A DNA stretch of 64,000 nt. Origin: Cohnella silvisoli. Its GTDB lineage: Bacteria > Bacillota > Bacilli > Paenibacillales > Paenibacillaceae. The notes beneath the pieces are model-generated. The model searched no databases. It had not been told where the DNA came from and saw only the letters and a program-made list of their open reading frames with translations. The position numbers and the translations under genes are program-made. The stretch spans positions 26,340-90,339 of the forward strand of contig NZ_JAIOAP010000025.1 in the NCBI RefSeq assembly GCF_021190915.1, given 5' to 3'. Shown here piece after piece: positions 9,301 to 17,764 of this stretch. Each line of letters starts with the position of its first letter. Within the stretch, counting starts at the first letter, position 1.

Positions 9301-11411
9301 TCAACTCGTACCGGGGCATCAGTGCCTACAGATCCAATACTACAGCCTATCTATCCGTCGGGGAAGAGTACTACTTCAACAACGTCAAGGGCACTGTGCT
9401 CAAACAGGCGATGAGGCTATACAATTCTGCAGATGTAGGCAAGGTCGTCAATGTCAAGTTTAACAATTCCTATTGGGCCGATGCTCCCGCAGGGTTTAAC
9501 CCGCAGAGCCGAACAGCCTTGGACACCTTCACCAGAGCGCAGGGCAAGGGATTGGAAATAGGCGATATCGAGATCAGCGAGTTTTACAATATATCGCTAC
9601 ATGATTATCAAATAGGCGTTCATGTTGTCAACGGATCCCGGACGGCCGGCAGCGGAACCTTTTTCGGGCTTGACGTCCAAAATAGCAACGTAGCCTTGAA
9701 GGTAGACTATCTGGCGAGTCCCCAAGTCGGATTCGTATTTTCGAACTCCACTTTTAAGGCCAATCAGGGAACGAATCCGGTGGCTGTGCAGTTGAACAAC
9801 AATATCCCTGCGCCATTTATTTTCAACAATTCCACGATTGGCGGAGGAGCTGCTACCGCTTTGCAATTGACGACAAGTTCCTTTGTCAGTCTCAACAATT
9901 GCACATTCGACAATTGGACCGGAATTTATGCCATCACTGCGAATAACGGCTCATTAACAGTTGAGGGCAGCACGTTTACGCCAACGCTTACCTCATCGAA
10001 GAAGGCCGTCAACCTGTCCGGTTCGCTTTCATCGGCTGCTTTGCTCGGCAATACTTTTACCGGCAGTTCTACCTTCTTTTATGATAATTCAAGCGCTGGG
10101 GATGTAAAGGTGCAGCATACCGGATATACTTTCGCCCAGCATGGCGTGACCGGACATACGTTCAAAACGTCGCTTCCCAAACCGCCAAATACGAACATTT
10201 ATAACGTGAAGACCGCTTACGGCGCGAAGGGAGATGCGGTAACGGACGACACGGCGGCCATACAAAACGCGTTGAATGCTGCCGGCACTGCTGGCGGGGG
10301 AACCGTGTTTTTACCTGCAGGACAATACAAAATCAACACGCACCTGACCGTTCCCGCCAACGTAGAGCTTAGAGGGGTTGAGGATGTGCCTCATAAGGGC
10401 GATGCAATGGGCTCGGTGTTATCCGCATATGAAGGACGCAGAACCGCTACGCCGGACAGCGATACGGCTTTTATTACGCTCAGCGGAACCAATTCGGGAG
10501 TAAGGGGCCTCACGTTTTACTACCCGGAACAAACGAATAGCATTAGTCCGTCGGGTACGTTCATGACTTATCCGTGGGCGATAAGGGGAAATGCGAGCGG
10601 CGTATATGCGATTAATTTGAATTTCGTAAATGCCTACAAAGGAATCGATTTCGGTTATACAACAGGTTCCGCTGACAATCACTACATCAGTAATGTGAAG
10701 GGAAGTTCATTTAAAAATGCCATTGCGATTGGAAACAGTTCGGAAGGCTGGGTGGAAGACACGCTCTTCAACGCGGGATACGCGGTCAGAACGACACTTC
10801 CCAATAGAATCCGTGAGGAGTACGTTTTTGATTTCATCTTCCCGTTTACATGGAGCGAACAAACCGGTTATTTGATCGGCAAAACGGACAATGAGCATAT
10901 GCTGAACAACTTTATATTCGGTGCGAATACCTCTTATAAATATGTGGCGCAAGGGGGAAGCGGCGGCAATGTAACTGCGATCAATAATTCTGCGGACGGA
11001 GCGTTTAACTATATCGTGGTTGATGCCACCGGGACGACCGGCCTGAATGTCGTTAATTCCCAGACATCTACGTATTTTGCAAACTCGAGGCATATCCAGA
11101 TGAATGGCGGAACCGCCAAGTTTTTCAACTTCACCAGCGCGAAAGTTTTTTACGACAACCCGGGCATCACCGTGACAGGCGGGAATTCGGTATTCCAGGG
11201 TATTTATTACCCGGGTCAGAATGTCATTACGGGAGGCACGACCCAGTGGAATAGCGTCTGGTTCCAAAATCCGGGCGGCACAGGTGCGCAGTTAACCGTT
11301 TCGCCAGGCGTCACCGGATCAAGTATCTCGGGGTCCGCAGGCAAGGACGTGCTTAACATCGTCAACAATGCAGGCTCCGGCATGGTTTTAAGCAACAATA
11401 TCAAATATTGA
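6396..11411 (+). CDS. Secreted multidomain pectate-lyase-like protein with three F5/8C domains
   Basis: The frame is open from 6267, but the start at 6396 is preferred: it follows AAAGGGGACC and begins a clear signal peptide (MKKPMSTILVCLMMAILL, cleavage near AVAA). The product is about 1671 residues. Visible domains: two related repeats of about 170 residues (41-208 and 214-383) with NHYLYRSFSN and YTFQTGDY signatures; three F5/8 type C (CBM32-like) domains (about 381-521, 526-658, 668-801) marked by VEIDLQG, LRVDLGK and LTVDLGQ; then two right-handed beta-helix modules of the pectate-lyase-3 type (about 818-1248 and 1266-1668), each opening with a DxxA.IQxAL...GGG.V..PAG.Y motif. The likely role is binding and cleaving a plant polysaccharide such as pectin outside the cell. 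The exact lyase or hydrolase activity cannot be read. No S-layer or sortase anchor is seen. Confidence 0.85.
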   Translation: MKKPMSTILVCLMMAILLIPFFSIYSVQGTAVAAPPLGDSLKLIVKNDGSTGNHYLYRSFSNSSYTFQTGDYLEYDVSIDQRVAGIGGLDILTTTSQNLRDSGLTDQNGLSGHTAADLSAYAYKSVYHRKLAIPSSLTGKTVAKWFAAGEADNPLYVYAARYDNISITDGSGTVRKVVYRNAADANLNTVELNAYTSSSSLAKVVDNLDKENIGTALRLAVTNDGTVNNHYLYRSFSNQAYTFQTGDYIEYDTQLENYSAGLGGIDVTTTDSFNFRDVVWTDQNGIYGHPTSDISSLAYKDWYHRKLAVPASMIGKVAAKWMAAGENDDPNNVGIAYYDNIVVTDGNGNVKKVIFKEASDATLNTVELSAYTSASAMTTMIPTALYGIPQASSSYITGDPWLQVGGPKNVEDGSLTGYWHSRAASPNWVEIDLQGIYNIKRWAVWHSSSFNDLPAYNTRDFKLQTSLDGVTYTDAAIVTGNTAGITDLDVNVNARYVRLYITKGTQDGYDGFVRIREFEVFSSSEASISMNKPVTASSFQLGVEPANAVDGSYNYWQSNAPSPNWLRVDLGKVYKVKRWVVWNASVRGDPAAYNTRAYKLQVSSDGVNFTDVDTVTGNTAAVTDRNIEAVGRYFRLYITEGTQPGSDGFVRLVDLGLYGDLYGKDTPVTSKKIVTASSTDAGTLPSSAVDDNLSTGWRSSGTGTQSLTVDLGQKHTLDRWVVKHAGANWGNDLNNTKDFKLQVSNDGTTFTDVDTVSGNTEKATDRGFASVVGRYVRLNITQGTQTGGDGKARIQEFRVYGSPISDVPNPGVITTLYPTDDIVIASYNVTAAPYNADSTGVNDATLAIQKALDDCYATGGGVVFMPAGKYKITDSLSIPAHVTLRGDWQDPDAGTNYGTVIMANVPSSTLELPGLIRIGGSGGLKGVTIYYPNQSAASPVSYPYTIELPGRAYHVEDYMHQTVQNVTLLNSYRGISAYRSNTTAYLSVGEEYYFNNVKGTVLKQAMRLYNSADVGKVVNVKFNNSYWADAPAGFNPQSRTALDTFTRAQGKGLEIGDIEISEFYNISLHDYQIGVHVVNGSRTAGSGTFFGLDVQNSNVALKVDYLASPQVGFVFSNSTFKANQGTNPVAVQLNNNIPAPFIFNNSTIGGGAATALQLTTSSFVSLNNCTFDNWTGIYAITANNGSLTVEGSTFTPTLTSSKKAVNLSGSLSSAALLGNTFTGSSTFFYDNSSAGDVKVQHTGYTFAQHGVTGHTFKTSLPKPPNTNIYNVKTAYGAKGDAVTDDTAAIQNALNAAGTAGGGTVFLPAGQYKINTHLTVPANVELRGVEDVPHKGDAMGSVLSAYEGRRTATPDSDTAFITLSGTNSGVRGLTFYYPEQTNSISPSGTFMTYPWAIRGNASGVYAINLNFVNAYKGIDFGYTTGSADNHYISNVKGSSFKNAIAIGNSSEGWVEDTLFNAGYAVRTTLPNRIREEYVFDFIFPFTWSEQTGYLIGKTDNEHMLNNFIFGANTSYKYVAQGGSGGNVTAINNSADGAFNYIVVDATGTTGLNVVNSQTSTYFANSRHIQMNGGTAKFFNFTSAKVFYDNPGITVTGGNSVFQGIYYPGQNVITGGTTQWNSVWFQNPGGTGAQLTVSPGVTGSSISGSAGKDVLNIVNNAGSGMVLSNNIKY

Positions 11412-11498
11412 CGGGAAAGCAACAAGGAGTGAACAAGATGACTCCATCAAACCGTCACGTCATGATGAAAAATTGATTCGTTTAGGGGAGAGAAGACA

Positions 11499-12155
11499 AT
11501 GTTGTTGCAAAAAGGTCAAAAGGTGCTTTTCATCGGAGATTCGATTACGGACTGCGAGAGAGCGAAGCCTGCGGGAGAAGGGTTATTCGGAGCTTTGGGG
11601 AAAGGCTATGTATCCATGGTTGATGCTTTGCTGCAAGCCGTATATCCAGAACTGGGCATTCGTGTCGTGAATACGGGGATAAGCGGCAATACCGTTCTCG
11701 AGCTGCAGGCGAGATGGCAGGAGGATGTGCTTGACAGGAAGCCGGATTGGCTGTCGGTTATGATTGGAACAAACGATGTGTGGCGCCAATACGATACCCC
11801 GTTCATTAAGGATTGGCATGTTTACGCGGATAAGTATGAAGCAACGCTTCGTGCATTAGTGGCACAAACGAAGCCGCACGTTCGCAACGTGGTTCTGATG
11901 ACGCCTTTCTACCTGGAGAGCAACGAGCAGGACGCGATGCGCCGAACGATGGATGAGTATGGAGCTATCGTAAGGAAAATCGCCGAGGAAACCGGGGTAT
12001 TATTCGTGGATACCCAAGCGGCGTTTAACGTGGTGCTCAAGGATTTATATTCCGCTACCTTGGCTTGGGATCGCGTGCATCCGTCGCAAGCGGGACACGC
12101 CGTTCTCGCAAGAGCATTTCTGAATAAGGTCGGCTTCGAATGGAATAGAGCATAA
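11499..12155 (+). CDS. SGNH/GDSL esterase, rhamnogalacturonan-acetylesterase-like
   Basis: A compact 218-residue SGNH hydrolase without signal peptide. Block I is IGDSIT with nucleophile Ser15, block II NTGISGNT (about 58-65), block III GTNDVW (about 90) and block V DRVHPSQAGH (about 191-200) with the Asp/His pair. The sequence closely resembles the short YxiM/rhamnogalacturonan acetylesterase group found in Bacillales pectin loci. It probably deacetylates imported oligosaccharides. The start is ATG 11499 behind AGGGGAGAGAAG. It lies 87 bp after the beta-helix gene in the same direction, so it is likely co-transcribed, and a terminator follows. Confidence 0.85.
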   Translation: MLLQKGQKVLFIGDSITDCERAKPAGEGLFGALGKGYVSMVDALLQAVYPELGIRVVNTGISGNTVLELQARWQEDVLDRKPDWLSVMIGTNDVWRQYDTPFIKDWHVYADKYEATLRALVAQTKPHVRNVVLMTPFYLESNEQDAMRRTMDEYGAIVRKIAEETGVLFVDTQAAFNVVLKDLYSATLAWDRVHPSQAGHAVLARAFLNKVGFEWNRA

Positions 12156-12160
12156 CAAAG

Positions 12161-12206
12161 GGAAACCGCCAATACTCGCCCATCTGCGAGAGGTTGGCGG
12201 TTTCTA
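12161..12206 (+). terminator. Rho-independent terminator of the pectin-type operon
   Basis: GGAAACCGCCAA (12161-12172) pairs with TTGGCGGTTTC (12194-12204). The stem is strong and its 3' arm is T-rich. It closes the first locus. Confidence 0.75.
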
Positions 12207-12282
12207 TTCGTTTAATCCGAATCTTTCGAGATGATGGAACAGCCCACTTTCCGCAGCAAATAAATGATAGCAGATCAAATCC

Positions 12283-12865
12283 ATGATATCTATCGCAGCG
12301 GGACCCAGCCAATTAATCGCTGCGCTGTGTGATGAAAGTGGACTGGAGAAAAAAATCAACGAGTCAGTCGACAGGCATCCTTCTTATTGGAAAGTGACTC
12401 CGGGTACTCACATAAAAGCGCTGATTATCAATATCTTATGCTCGCGTACACCCCGATACCGTGTTGAAGAGTTCTACGAACAATTAGATGTTGAGCTTCT
12501 GTTTGGTTCGGGGAGAAAGGCTAGCGATTTCAATGATGATGCTCTAGCTCGCACTCTCGATGTCCTCTACGAGGCGGAAGGTTGGAAGGTGTATTCCGGT
12601 CTGGCGCTGGCTTCTTTGAAGCATCTCGGACTTCCGCTCACGACTTTTCATAACGACACTAGGTCCTTCTCGATGTATTGTGATTACCCGGATACGGAGG
12701 AACTTGCGGATCACCCATGGCTATAACAAGGATGGGCGTCCGGATTTAAAGCAAATCGTCATCGGCCTTGGTGTGACGCCTGAGCGGATTCCACTGATCG
12801 GAAAGGCAGAGAACGGCAATCAGGACGATAAAACCTGGAATCATGAATTCATTCAGAAGCTGCGA
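12283..12865 (+). pseudogene. Transposase remnant (IS1634/DUF4277-like), frameshifted and truncated
   Basis: The frame from 12283 encodes the N-terminus of an IS1634-type transposase (PSQLIAALCDESGLEKKINE, then a helical DUF4277-like region). It runs into the wrong frame near 12705, where one extra base (AACTTGCGG instead of an expected AACTTCGG) breaks it. The shifted frame continues convincingly as ITHGYNKDGRPDLKQIVIGL and DDKTWNHEFIQKLR up to about 12865. Only about 190 of the expected 500 or more residues remain, so most of the DDE catalytic core is gone. The 3' end joins directly to an unrelated gene tail. No terminal inverted repeats or target duplication were recognised. The element is dead. 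Confidence 0.75.
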
Positions 12866-13187
12866 CTGGAAAAACTCGGACGGATCCCTGATTGGGGGGC
12901 CATACACGTTGAATTTCAGCAGTACGACTGGATGGCAGACGTTCGATATTGCTGATCTTAATATTTCCGTCAACACCGATTATACCTTGTCCGTTTCGAC
13001 AGGGAGCGATTCCGGTCGGTATTACGCCATGAAAACCAACTCGATGTCTTCCGCAGGAAATAACGGCAGTCATTTGTCCTGGTTAGCCCATGCGGGAGTA
13101 TACGGCACGACGCTCGGACAACGGCCTGTAACCCAAGCTCTGTACGATGCGAATTACTTAAGGGACATTATTTTCGTGCCAAACTGA
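12864..13187 (+). pseudogene. C-terminal fragment of a secreted protein (DUF4082-like domain)
   Basis: About 107 residues remain in frame from WKNSDGSLIGGPYTLNF to LRDIIFVPN and a TGA. The pattern (DG.L followed by ..GWQTFDI, then SVNTDYTLSVSTG, a GRYYA turn and a terminal NYL-D-IFV strand) resembles the end of DUF4082-type beta-sandwich domains in secreted carbohydrate-active proteins. It lacks a start codon, ribosome site and the first part of the domain. Its upstream side is the broken transposase, so the parent gene was lost by a deletion associated with the IS. Domain identity is by eye only. Confidence 0.5.
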
Positions 13188-13210
13188 TTTGACCCGCCAC
13201 CAAGCGCTTT

Positions 13211-13265
13211 ATGCAGAACAGAAACAGGCTATCCGTTCAGAATATGGATAGCCAGTTTTCTGCAT
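13211..13265. terminator. Long hairpin between convergent genes
   Basis: ATGCAGAA (13211-13218) pairs with TTCTGCAT (13258-13265), and GGCTATCC (13227-13234) with GGATAGCC (13246-13253). Together they form an interrupted two-part stem ending just before the stop of the minus-strand kinase gene. It is likely the terminator for that operon, possibly bidirectional. Confidence 0.6.
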
Positions 13266-13271
13266 CTGTTT

Positions 13272-15053
13272 TCACTCTTCCTCATAATCCAGATCGGAGG
13301 GAAAGCGAATCTCTACGCTCGTACCCTTCCCGTGTTCGCTTTTGATGCCTAACCCGTAGGAATCTCCATAGGCGAGCCTAAGTCGGTCATGGGTGTTTTT
13401 GACACCAAAACCGTTATCGCTATGATTGGGGTCTTGATGATCATAGTCAAGGAGCGTGCTAAGCCTTTCAGCGTCCATCCCGACTCCGTCGTCCTCTATA
13501 TAAAGATAAACTGCAGCACGATCCTGTTTGCCGGTGATTCGGATTGTACCGCGTTTTTCTGCCTTTTCCAAAATGCCATGCAGGATGGCATTTTCGACCA
13601 ACGGCTGAAGCGTAATTTTAGGAATGCGGCATGACAGAAGGGGGGAGTCGACCTCGATGGCCAGTTTGATGGCATCGGTATAGCGCATGTTCATGATTTG
13701 GACGTACGCTTTCACATGCTCCAGCTCGGATTCCAGGGAAACGATGTTCATTCCCTTGCTCAAGCCGAGCTTGTAATATTTAGTAAGTGCTTTAACCATG
13801 GTCGTTATATCCGGAACTTTGTGTTCGATGGCTGTACAGTTAATCAGATCCAACGAATTGTATAGAAAATGGGGATTGATTTGTGCTTGAAGCGTGCGCA
13901 GATCGGCGCTTCGCAGTTCAATCCCGAGCTGAATATGCTCGTTCATGAGACCCGTCAACTTCAAGATCATAAAATTAAAGTTCTCGACAAGTTCTCCGAT
14001 TTCGTCTTTTCCATAGCGGGTAATAATAACGTTCAGATCGCCGGACTGCACCCGTTTCATGCGTTTGATCAAATATTTAATTTTTTTGGTGCCAGCTTTG
14101 GATGTCAAATAGGCCAGAAAATAAGCGATCAGCACGATAGACAGCAAGATGGCGATCAGTTGATCACGAAGCGCCGTAATTCCGGCAAGCACTTCGTTGA
14201 CGGGAATGACTGTTACCAGCATCCAATCGCTCTTTCCTATCGCTCGATGCGATAACATGACGGATTTGTTGCCGATATGCCGGGTATTCCATTCATTAGC
14301 GGGCAAGCTCTGCCATTCTTTCGCATCTAGTATCCCGTCCGATCCGCGCTCAGGATCCGAACGTGCGATGATTTGCCCTCGTGCGTTTTGAAGATAGACT
14401 AGACCGGTGTCCGTGATTTTAGTGCGGGTCAGTTTGTCAGTAAGAGTTGATTGCAGGATATCGATTCTTGAAATTCCTATCATAAGGGTAAAGTTGTCCA
14501 AATTCAGCATTCTTCGGACCACCGAGACGAGCGGCGGCGTGCCGCCTGATTGCTCACCCTTTCCCGGGACAAACCAATAAGCCGTTTGTCCGGAATGGAT
14601 CAACTCGTTTCCCCATTGCTCGCGCGAAGCTTGCGACATCCCGAATAAATTAATGTGGTCATTGGCATAGACAAAGTCGTCGTGTACATACAACCGAATC
14701 CGATAAAAGTCTTTGTTGCGCTGAAGCGTATTGGCGAAATTCACGATGTTGGCATAGTCGCGCAACTGCAGCGGGATGTCATTATTGGCCGGTTCCCGCG
14801 ATAACATCTCGTTCATGCTGCGGTCCAAGCTGAGGAAGTCTAGCGCGTTAATCGAACTTGCCGTCAGAAATCCGAGCTCCGAAGCCGTGTTCTGCGTCGT
14901 TTGCTCCGCTAACTGAATCGTTTGACTCTTGGCTAAATCCGCCATCTTGGTGTAGGAGAGATAAGTGTAGACCACCAAGGGGACAACGATGAGACTGAAG
15001 ATAGCGAGCATCCATTTTTGGTGAAGCTTGAGAAAGTCGAACAGGCGCATCAT
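13272..15053 (-). CDS. Sensor histidine kinase, YesM-type
   Basis: A 593-residue membrane kinase: one N-terminal membrane helix (about 13-33), a large extracellular Cache-like sensor (about 35-290), a second membrane helix (about 292-315), HAMP, a His_kinase domain with the phospho-acceptor in NPHFLYNSL (His near 393), then an HATPase with N-box PLVENAILHGI and G-box DDGVGMD. This class senses extracellular sugars together with ABC binding proteins and signals to an AraC-type regulator. The ATG overlaps the stop of the regulator gene by 4 bp. The pair lies divergent from an Lpl-type importer, its probable target. Confidence 0.93.
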   Translation of the reverse strand: MMRLFDFLKLHQKWMLAIFSLIVVPLVVYTYLSYTKMADLAKSQTIQLAEQTTQNTASELGFLTASSINALDFLSLDRSMNEMLSREPANNDIPLQLRDYANIVNFANTLQRNKDFYRIRLYVHDDFVYANDHINLFGMSQASREQWGNELIHSGQTAYWFVPGKGEQSGGTPPLVSVVRRMLNLDNFTLMIGISRIDILQSTLTDKLTRTKITDTGLVYLQNARGQIIARSDPERGSDGILDAKEWQSLPANEWNTRHIGNKSVMLSHRAIGKSDWMLVTVIPVNEVLAGITALRDQLIAILLSIVLIAYFLAYLTSKAGTKKIKYLIKRMKRVQSGDLNVIITRYGKDEIGELVENFNFMILKLTGLMNEHIQLGIELRSADLRTLQAQINPHFLYNSLDLINCTAIEHKVPDITTMVKALTKYYKLGLSKGMNIVSLESELEHVKAYVQIMNMRYTDAIKLAIEVDSPLLSCRIPKITLQPLVENAILHGILEKAEKRGTIRITGKQDRAAVYLYIEDDGVGMDAERLSTLLDYDHQDPNHSDNGFGVKNTHDRLRLAYGDSYGLGIKSEHGKGTSVEIRFPSDLDYEEE

Positions 15054-16630
15054 GGACGAAGGCGCTCCCTGTATTCCGAAGGCGTCCAGCCGACTTCTTT
15101 TTTAAATATTTTCGTGAAATATTTGGTGTCCGTGTAACCGACCCGTTTGGCCACCTCATGAATTTTGTGCTGGGCGATTAGTGCTTTGGCCATTTCCATT
15201 CGAACGGACGTCAAATACTGATTGACCGTCATGCCGGTCTCGTTCTTAAACAACAGGCAAATGTATGAGGGAGTAAGGAACAGTTGTCCCGCGATGGAAT
15301 TAATCGTGAGATTTTGGTTGCCAGCCTGCTCTCGTATAATATGGGCGATTCGGGAAACAATGCTTCCGGTTTTACCCCGTTCCTCGTATGAAACGGATTG
15401 CAATTCCCTGAGAAGAAACTCCTCGTATTCGTCCAAAGTGGACAGGGAATCCATCAGATCGGCGTCCGACAGACGTTGGGCGCTAACGCGGACGGATAAG
15501 CCCGCGGATTTCTGATTCCATTGGCGGAGCTGATGAAATAGAGAATAGAATACATTTTTGATCTGCTCTACCGGTGTATCCGGACAGAGCCGCAATTCCG
15601 AGACGAATTGACGAATCTGATTCTCAGCTTCCTTAAATTGATCTTTTCGAAGATGGTGAAACCATTGTTCTGTAAGAAGGGGATCGAAAGAATAAACGGG
15701 AGAGGAATCGTTTTCAAAAACCAGAACTTGCGAATACCCCAAATAGAATGAGCGTTTGGATAAGGAAGATGCCTGCTTGTAGGAGGAAGGCAGGGAAAAT
15801 AAGTCGTCGACAGCCCCGCCGATGGCTACGAATACGTCCGTCAGTTTGTTCCGGCAATCCTCGATATAGCCTTGGGCGGCTTGTCGAAGAGAGGGAATGG
15901 CTAACGGCGAAGGCATTCTGACCTGCATCACCCAGTGCCCATGCTTAATAGGACCGGTTAAGCAGCAGAATCCCAGATCGGACAACTGACACTCCAACTG
16001 ATGCAGCTCCGGGGTCGGACGGTAAGAGAGTTCTCCACTGAAACATTCGGCAGCCCGGTATTGAAAGGCGATGGAAACGAAAGTACCGGTCAATGGAAAA
16101 CGTATGTCCTTGTGATCCAGATCTACGGTCATTGTTCCGGGTTCCCGCTTTTCGCCGATTCCGCATAAAGAGAGGGCCAAATGCTGTTTTCTAACCATCA
16201 ATTGTTCATCTTCCTGTTCTTGCAGCTTCTTCTCCATCTCCCATTGTTGCTGATCTTCCGAGCAAGCGGAAACGACGGATTTGATTACACACTCGATTTC
16301 TTCCAGATCTAACGGCTTTTCAATATAATCGAACGCTTGCAATTTAATCGCATTTTTAAGATATTCCACATCGGAATAGGCACTTAAAAAAATGATCTTG
16401 CAACGGGGAAGAAGGGTACGCAGCTCCTTCGCGAGCTCGATGCCATTCATGTGGGGCATGCGGACGTCAGTCAACAAGATGTCAGGCGCGAAGGCTATGG
16501 ATTTTTGCAATGCTTGCTTCCCATCCTCCGCTTGTTCCACACTCGTAATCCCCATATTGAGCCATGGAACGTAGCGGTATAACGTTTGACGGGTTTTGAA
16601 TTCATCGTCTACAATCATGAGCTTATACAT
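15050..16630 (-). CDS. Response regulator with AraC-type DNA-binding domain, YesN-type
   Basis: A 526-residue regulator. The receiver domain has the acidic pair Asp8/Asp9, phospho-acceptor Asp55 in LLTDVRMP and Lys of YIEKPL. A long middle region (about 140-410) of no clear family is followed by two AraC helix-turn-helix motifs at the C-terminus (LFLTPSYICLLFKNETGMTVNQYL and VGYTDTKYFTKIFKKEVGWTPSEYR, about 430-525). It is the first gene of the two-gene operon and partner of the kinase. It probably activates the divergent sugar importer and the glycosidase genes after it. Confidence 0.93.
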   Translation of the reverse strand: MYKLMIVDDEFKTRQTLYRYVPWLNMGITSVEQAEDGKQALQKSIAFAPDILLTDVRMPHMNGIELAKELRTLLPRCKIIFLSAYSDVEYLKNAIKLQAFDYIEKPLDLEEIECVIKSVVSACSEDQQQWEMEKKLQEQEDEQLMVRKQHLALSLCGIGEKREPGTMTVDLDHKDIRFPLTGTFVSIAFQYRAAECFSGELSYRPTPELHQLECQLSDLGFCCLTGPIKHGHWVMQVRMPSPLAIPSLRQAAQGYIEDCRNKLTDVFVAIGGAVDDLFSLPSSYKQASSLSKRSFYLGYSQVLVFENDSSPVYSFDPLLTEQWFHHLRKDQFKEAENQIRQFVSELRLCPDTPVEQIKNVFYSLFHQLRQWNQKSAGLSVRVSAQRLSDADLMDSLSTLDEYEEFLLRELQSVSYEERGKTGSIVSRIAHIIREQAGNQNLTINSIAGQLFLTPSYICLLFKNETGMTVNQYLTSVRMEMAKALIAQHKIHEVAKRVGYTDTKYFTKIFKKEVGWTPSEYRERLRP

Positions 16631-16746
16631 CTTATTTCCCCCCTTCTTTCGTCATCATATCTTATGAATCTCTTCATCTGCAATCGCTTTCTTTCCATCT
16701 GAAGAAGTCTATACGATTGACCGCCCGATTCATAATTTATCACCCT

Positions 16747-16773
16747 TTGCGTGATTTGTAAGCGCTCTATAAT
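16747..16773 (+). promoter_or_regulatory. Promoter with overlapping cre-like site for the Lpl-type importer
   Basis: TATAAT at 16768-16773 has a poor -35 candidate (TTGCGT, 16747-16752; spacer 15), as expected for an activator-dependent promoter. TGTAAGCGCTCTAT (16757-16770) matches the CcpA consensus with two mismatches and overlaps the -10 box, which suggests glucose repression on top of YesN-type activation. Confidence 0.5.
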
Positions 16774-16827
16774 AAAGAGTAGACAAACAGTCTGCACAAG
16801 TTGTCCGTCATCAGGGGGAGGTGAAAC

Positions 16828-17751
16828 ATGCACAGCAAAAGCTCGTTGATTAGGGAGTGGACAAAAAATAAGGTTCTTTTTCTTATGGTACTGCCGGCAG
16901 TGCTTTATTATTTTCTTTTCTCATACTTACCGCTGGCAGGTATGGTGCTGGCCTTCAAAAGTTACCGATTCGACTCGGGGATATTCGGCAGCCCATGGGC
17001 GGGACTCAGGAACTTTGAGTTTTTTTTCAAATCGGGCAAAGCCTGGCTGATCACTTCCAACACGGTTGTTTACAATGTAGCTTTTATCGTGAGCGGATTG
17101 ATATTACAGCTTCTTGTGGCCATAGTCGTGGCTGAGGCTGCAGGGCGGTATGTCAAAAAGTTCATGCAGACGACGCTGCTATTCCCGTTCTTTCTTTCTT
17201 GGGTTGTTGTCGGATCGTTTGTCTACAATTTATTCAACTATGATTTCGGTTCCATTAACGGCATGCTGAAGTATTTTGGCATCGGATCAGTAGATTTCTA
17301 CGGCAATACGGATTATTGGGAATACATTCTGGTATTTTTCAACAACTGGAAATATATCGGCTATAACTCTTTAATCTACCTTGCGGTTATCGTCAGCATC
17401 GACAGAAGCTTGTTTGAGGCTGCGGAAATAGACGGGGCGAGCATCTTCCAACGCATTCGGACCATCACGCTTCCGTTGATGATTCCTACGATAATGATTT
17501 TGCTCCTGCTCTCTATCGGCAATATTTTCCGCGGGAACTTTGACCTATTCTATCAGATCATCGGCAATAACGGTTTGCTGTTCGATGCGACGGACGTCAT
17601 CGACACTTATGTGTTCAGGTCCTTAATCCATTCGCAGGACATCGGAATGTCTGCCGCCGCCGGTTTGTACCAGTCGGCGCTGTGCTTCGCAATCATTATG
17701 TTAAGCAACTTCATTGTGAAAAAGATTCAACCCGATTATTCGCTGTTCTAG
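16828..17751 (+). CDS. ABC transporter permease, LplB-like
   Basis: A 307-residue membrane protein with six predicted helices and the EAA loop EAAEIDGASIFQRIRTITLPLMIPT. The opening (KVLFLMVLPAVLYYFLFSYLPLAGMVLAFKSY) and the tail (LSNFIVKKIQPDYSLF) are typical of the LplB group of Bacillales oligosaccharide permeases. GGGGGAGGTG stands just before ATG 16828. It forms the importer with the next two genes and probably borrows an ATPase from elsewhere. The YesMN pair is encoded divergently 197 bp away. Confidence 0.93.
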   Translation: MHSKSSLIREWTKNKVLFLMVLPAVLYYFLFSYLPLAGMVLAFKSYRFDSGIFGSPWAGLRNFEFFFKSGKAWLITSNTVVYNVAFIVSGLILQLLVAIVVAEAAGRYVKKFMQTTLLFPFFLSWVVVGSFVYNLFNYDFGSINGMLKYFGIGSVDFYGNTDYWEYILVFFNNWKYIGYNSLIYLAVIVSIDRSLFEAAEIDGASIFQRIRTITLPLMIPTIMILLLLSIGNIFRGNFDLFYQIIGNNGLLFDATDVIDTYVFRSLIHSQDIGMSAAAGLYQSALCFAIIMLSNFIVKKIQPDYSLF

Positions 17752-17764
17752 AAGGAGGGACGAA

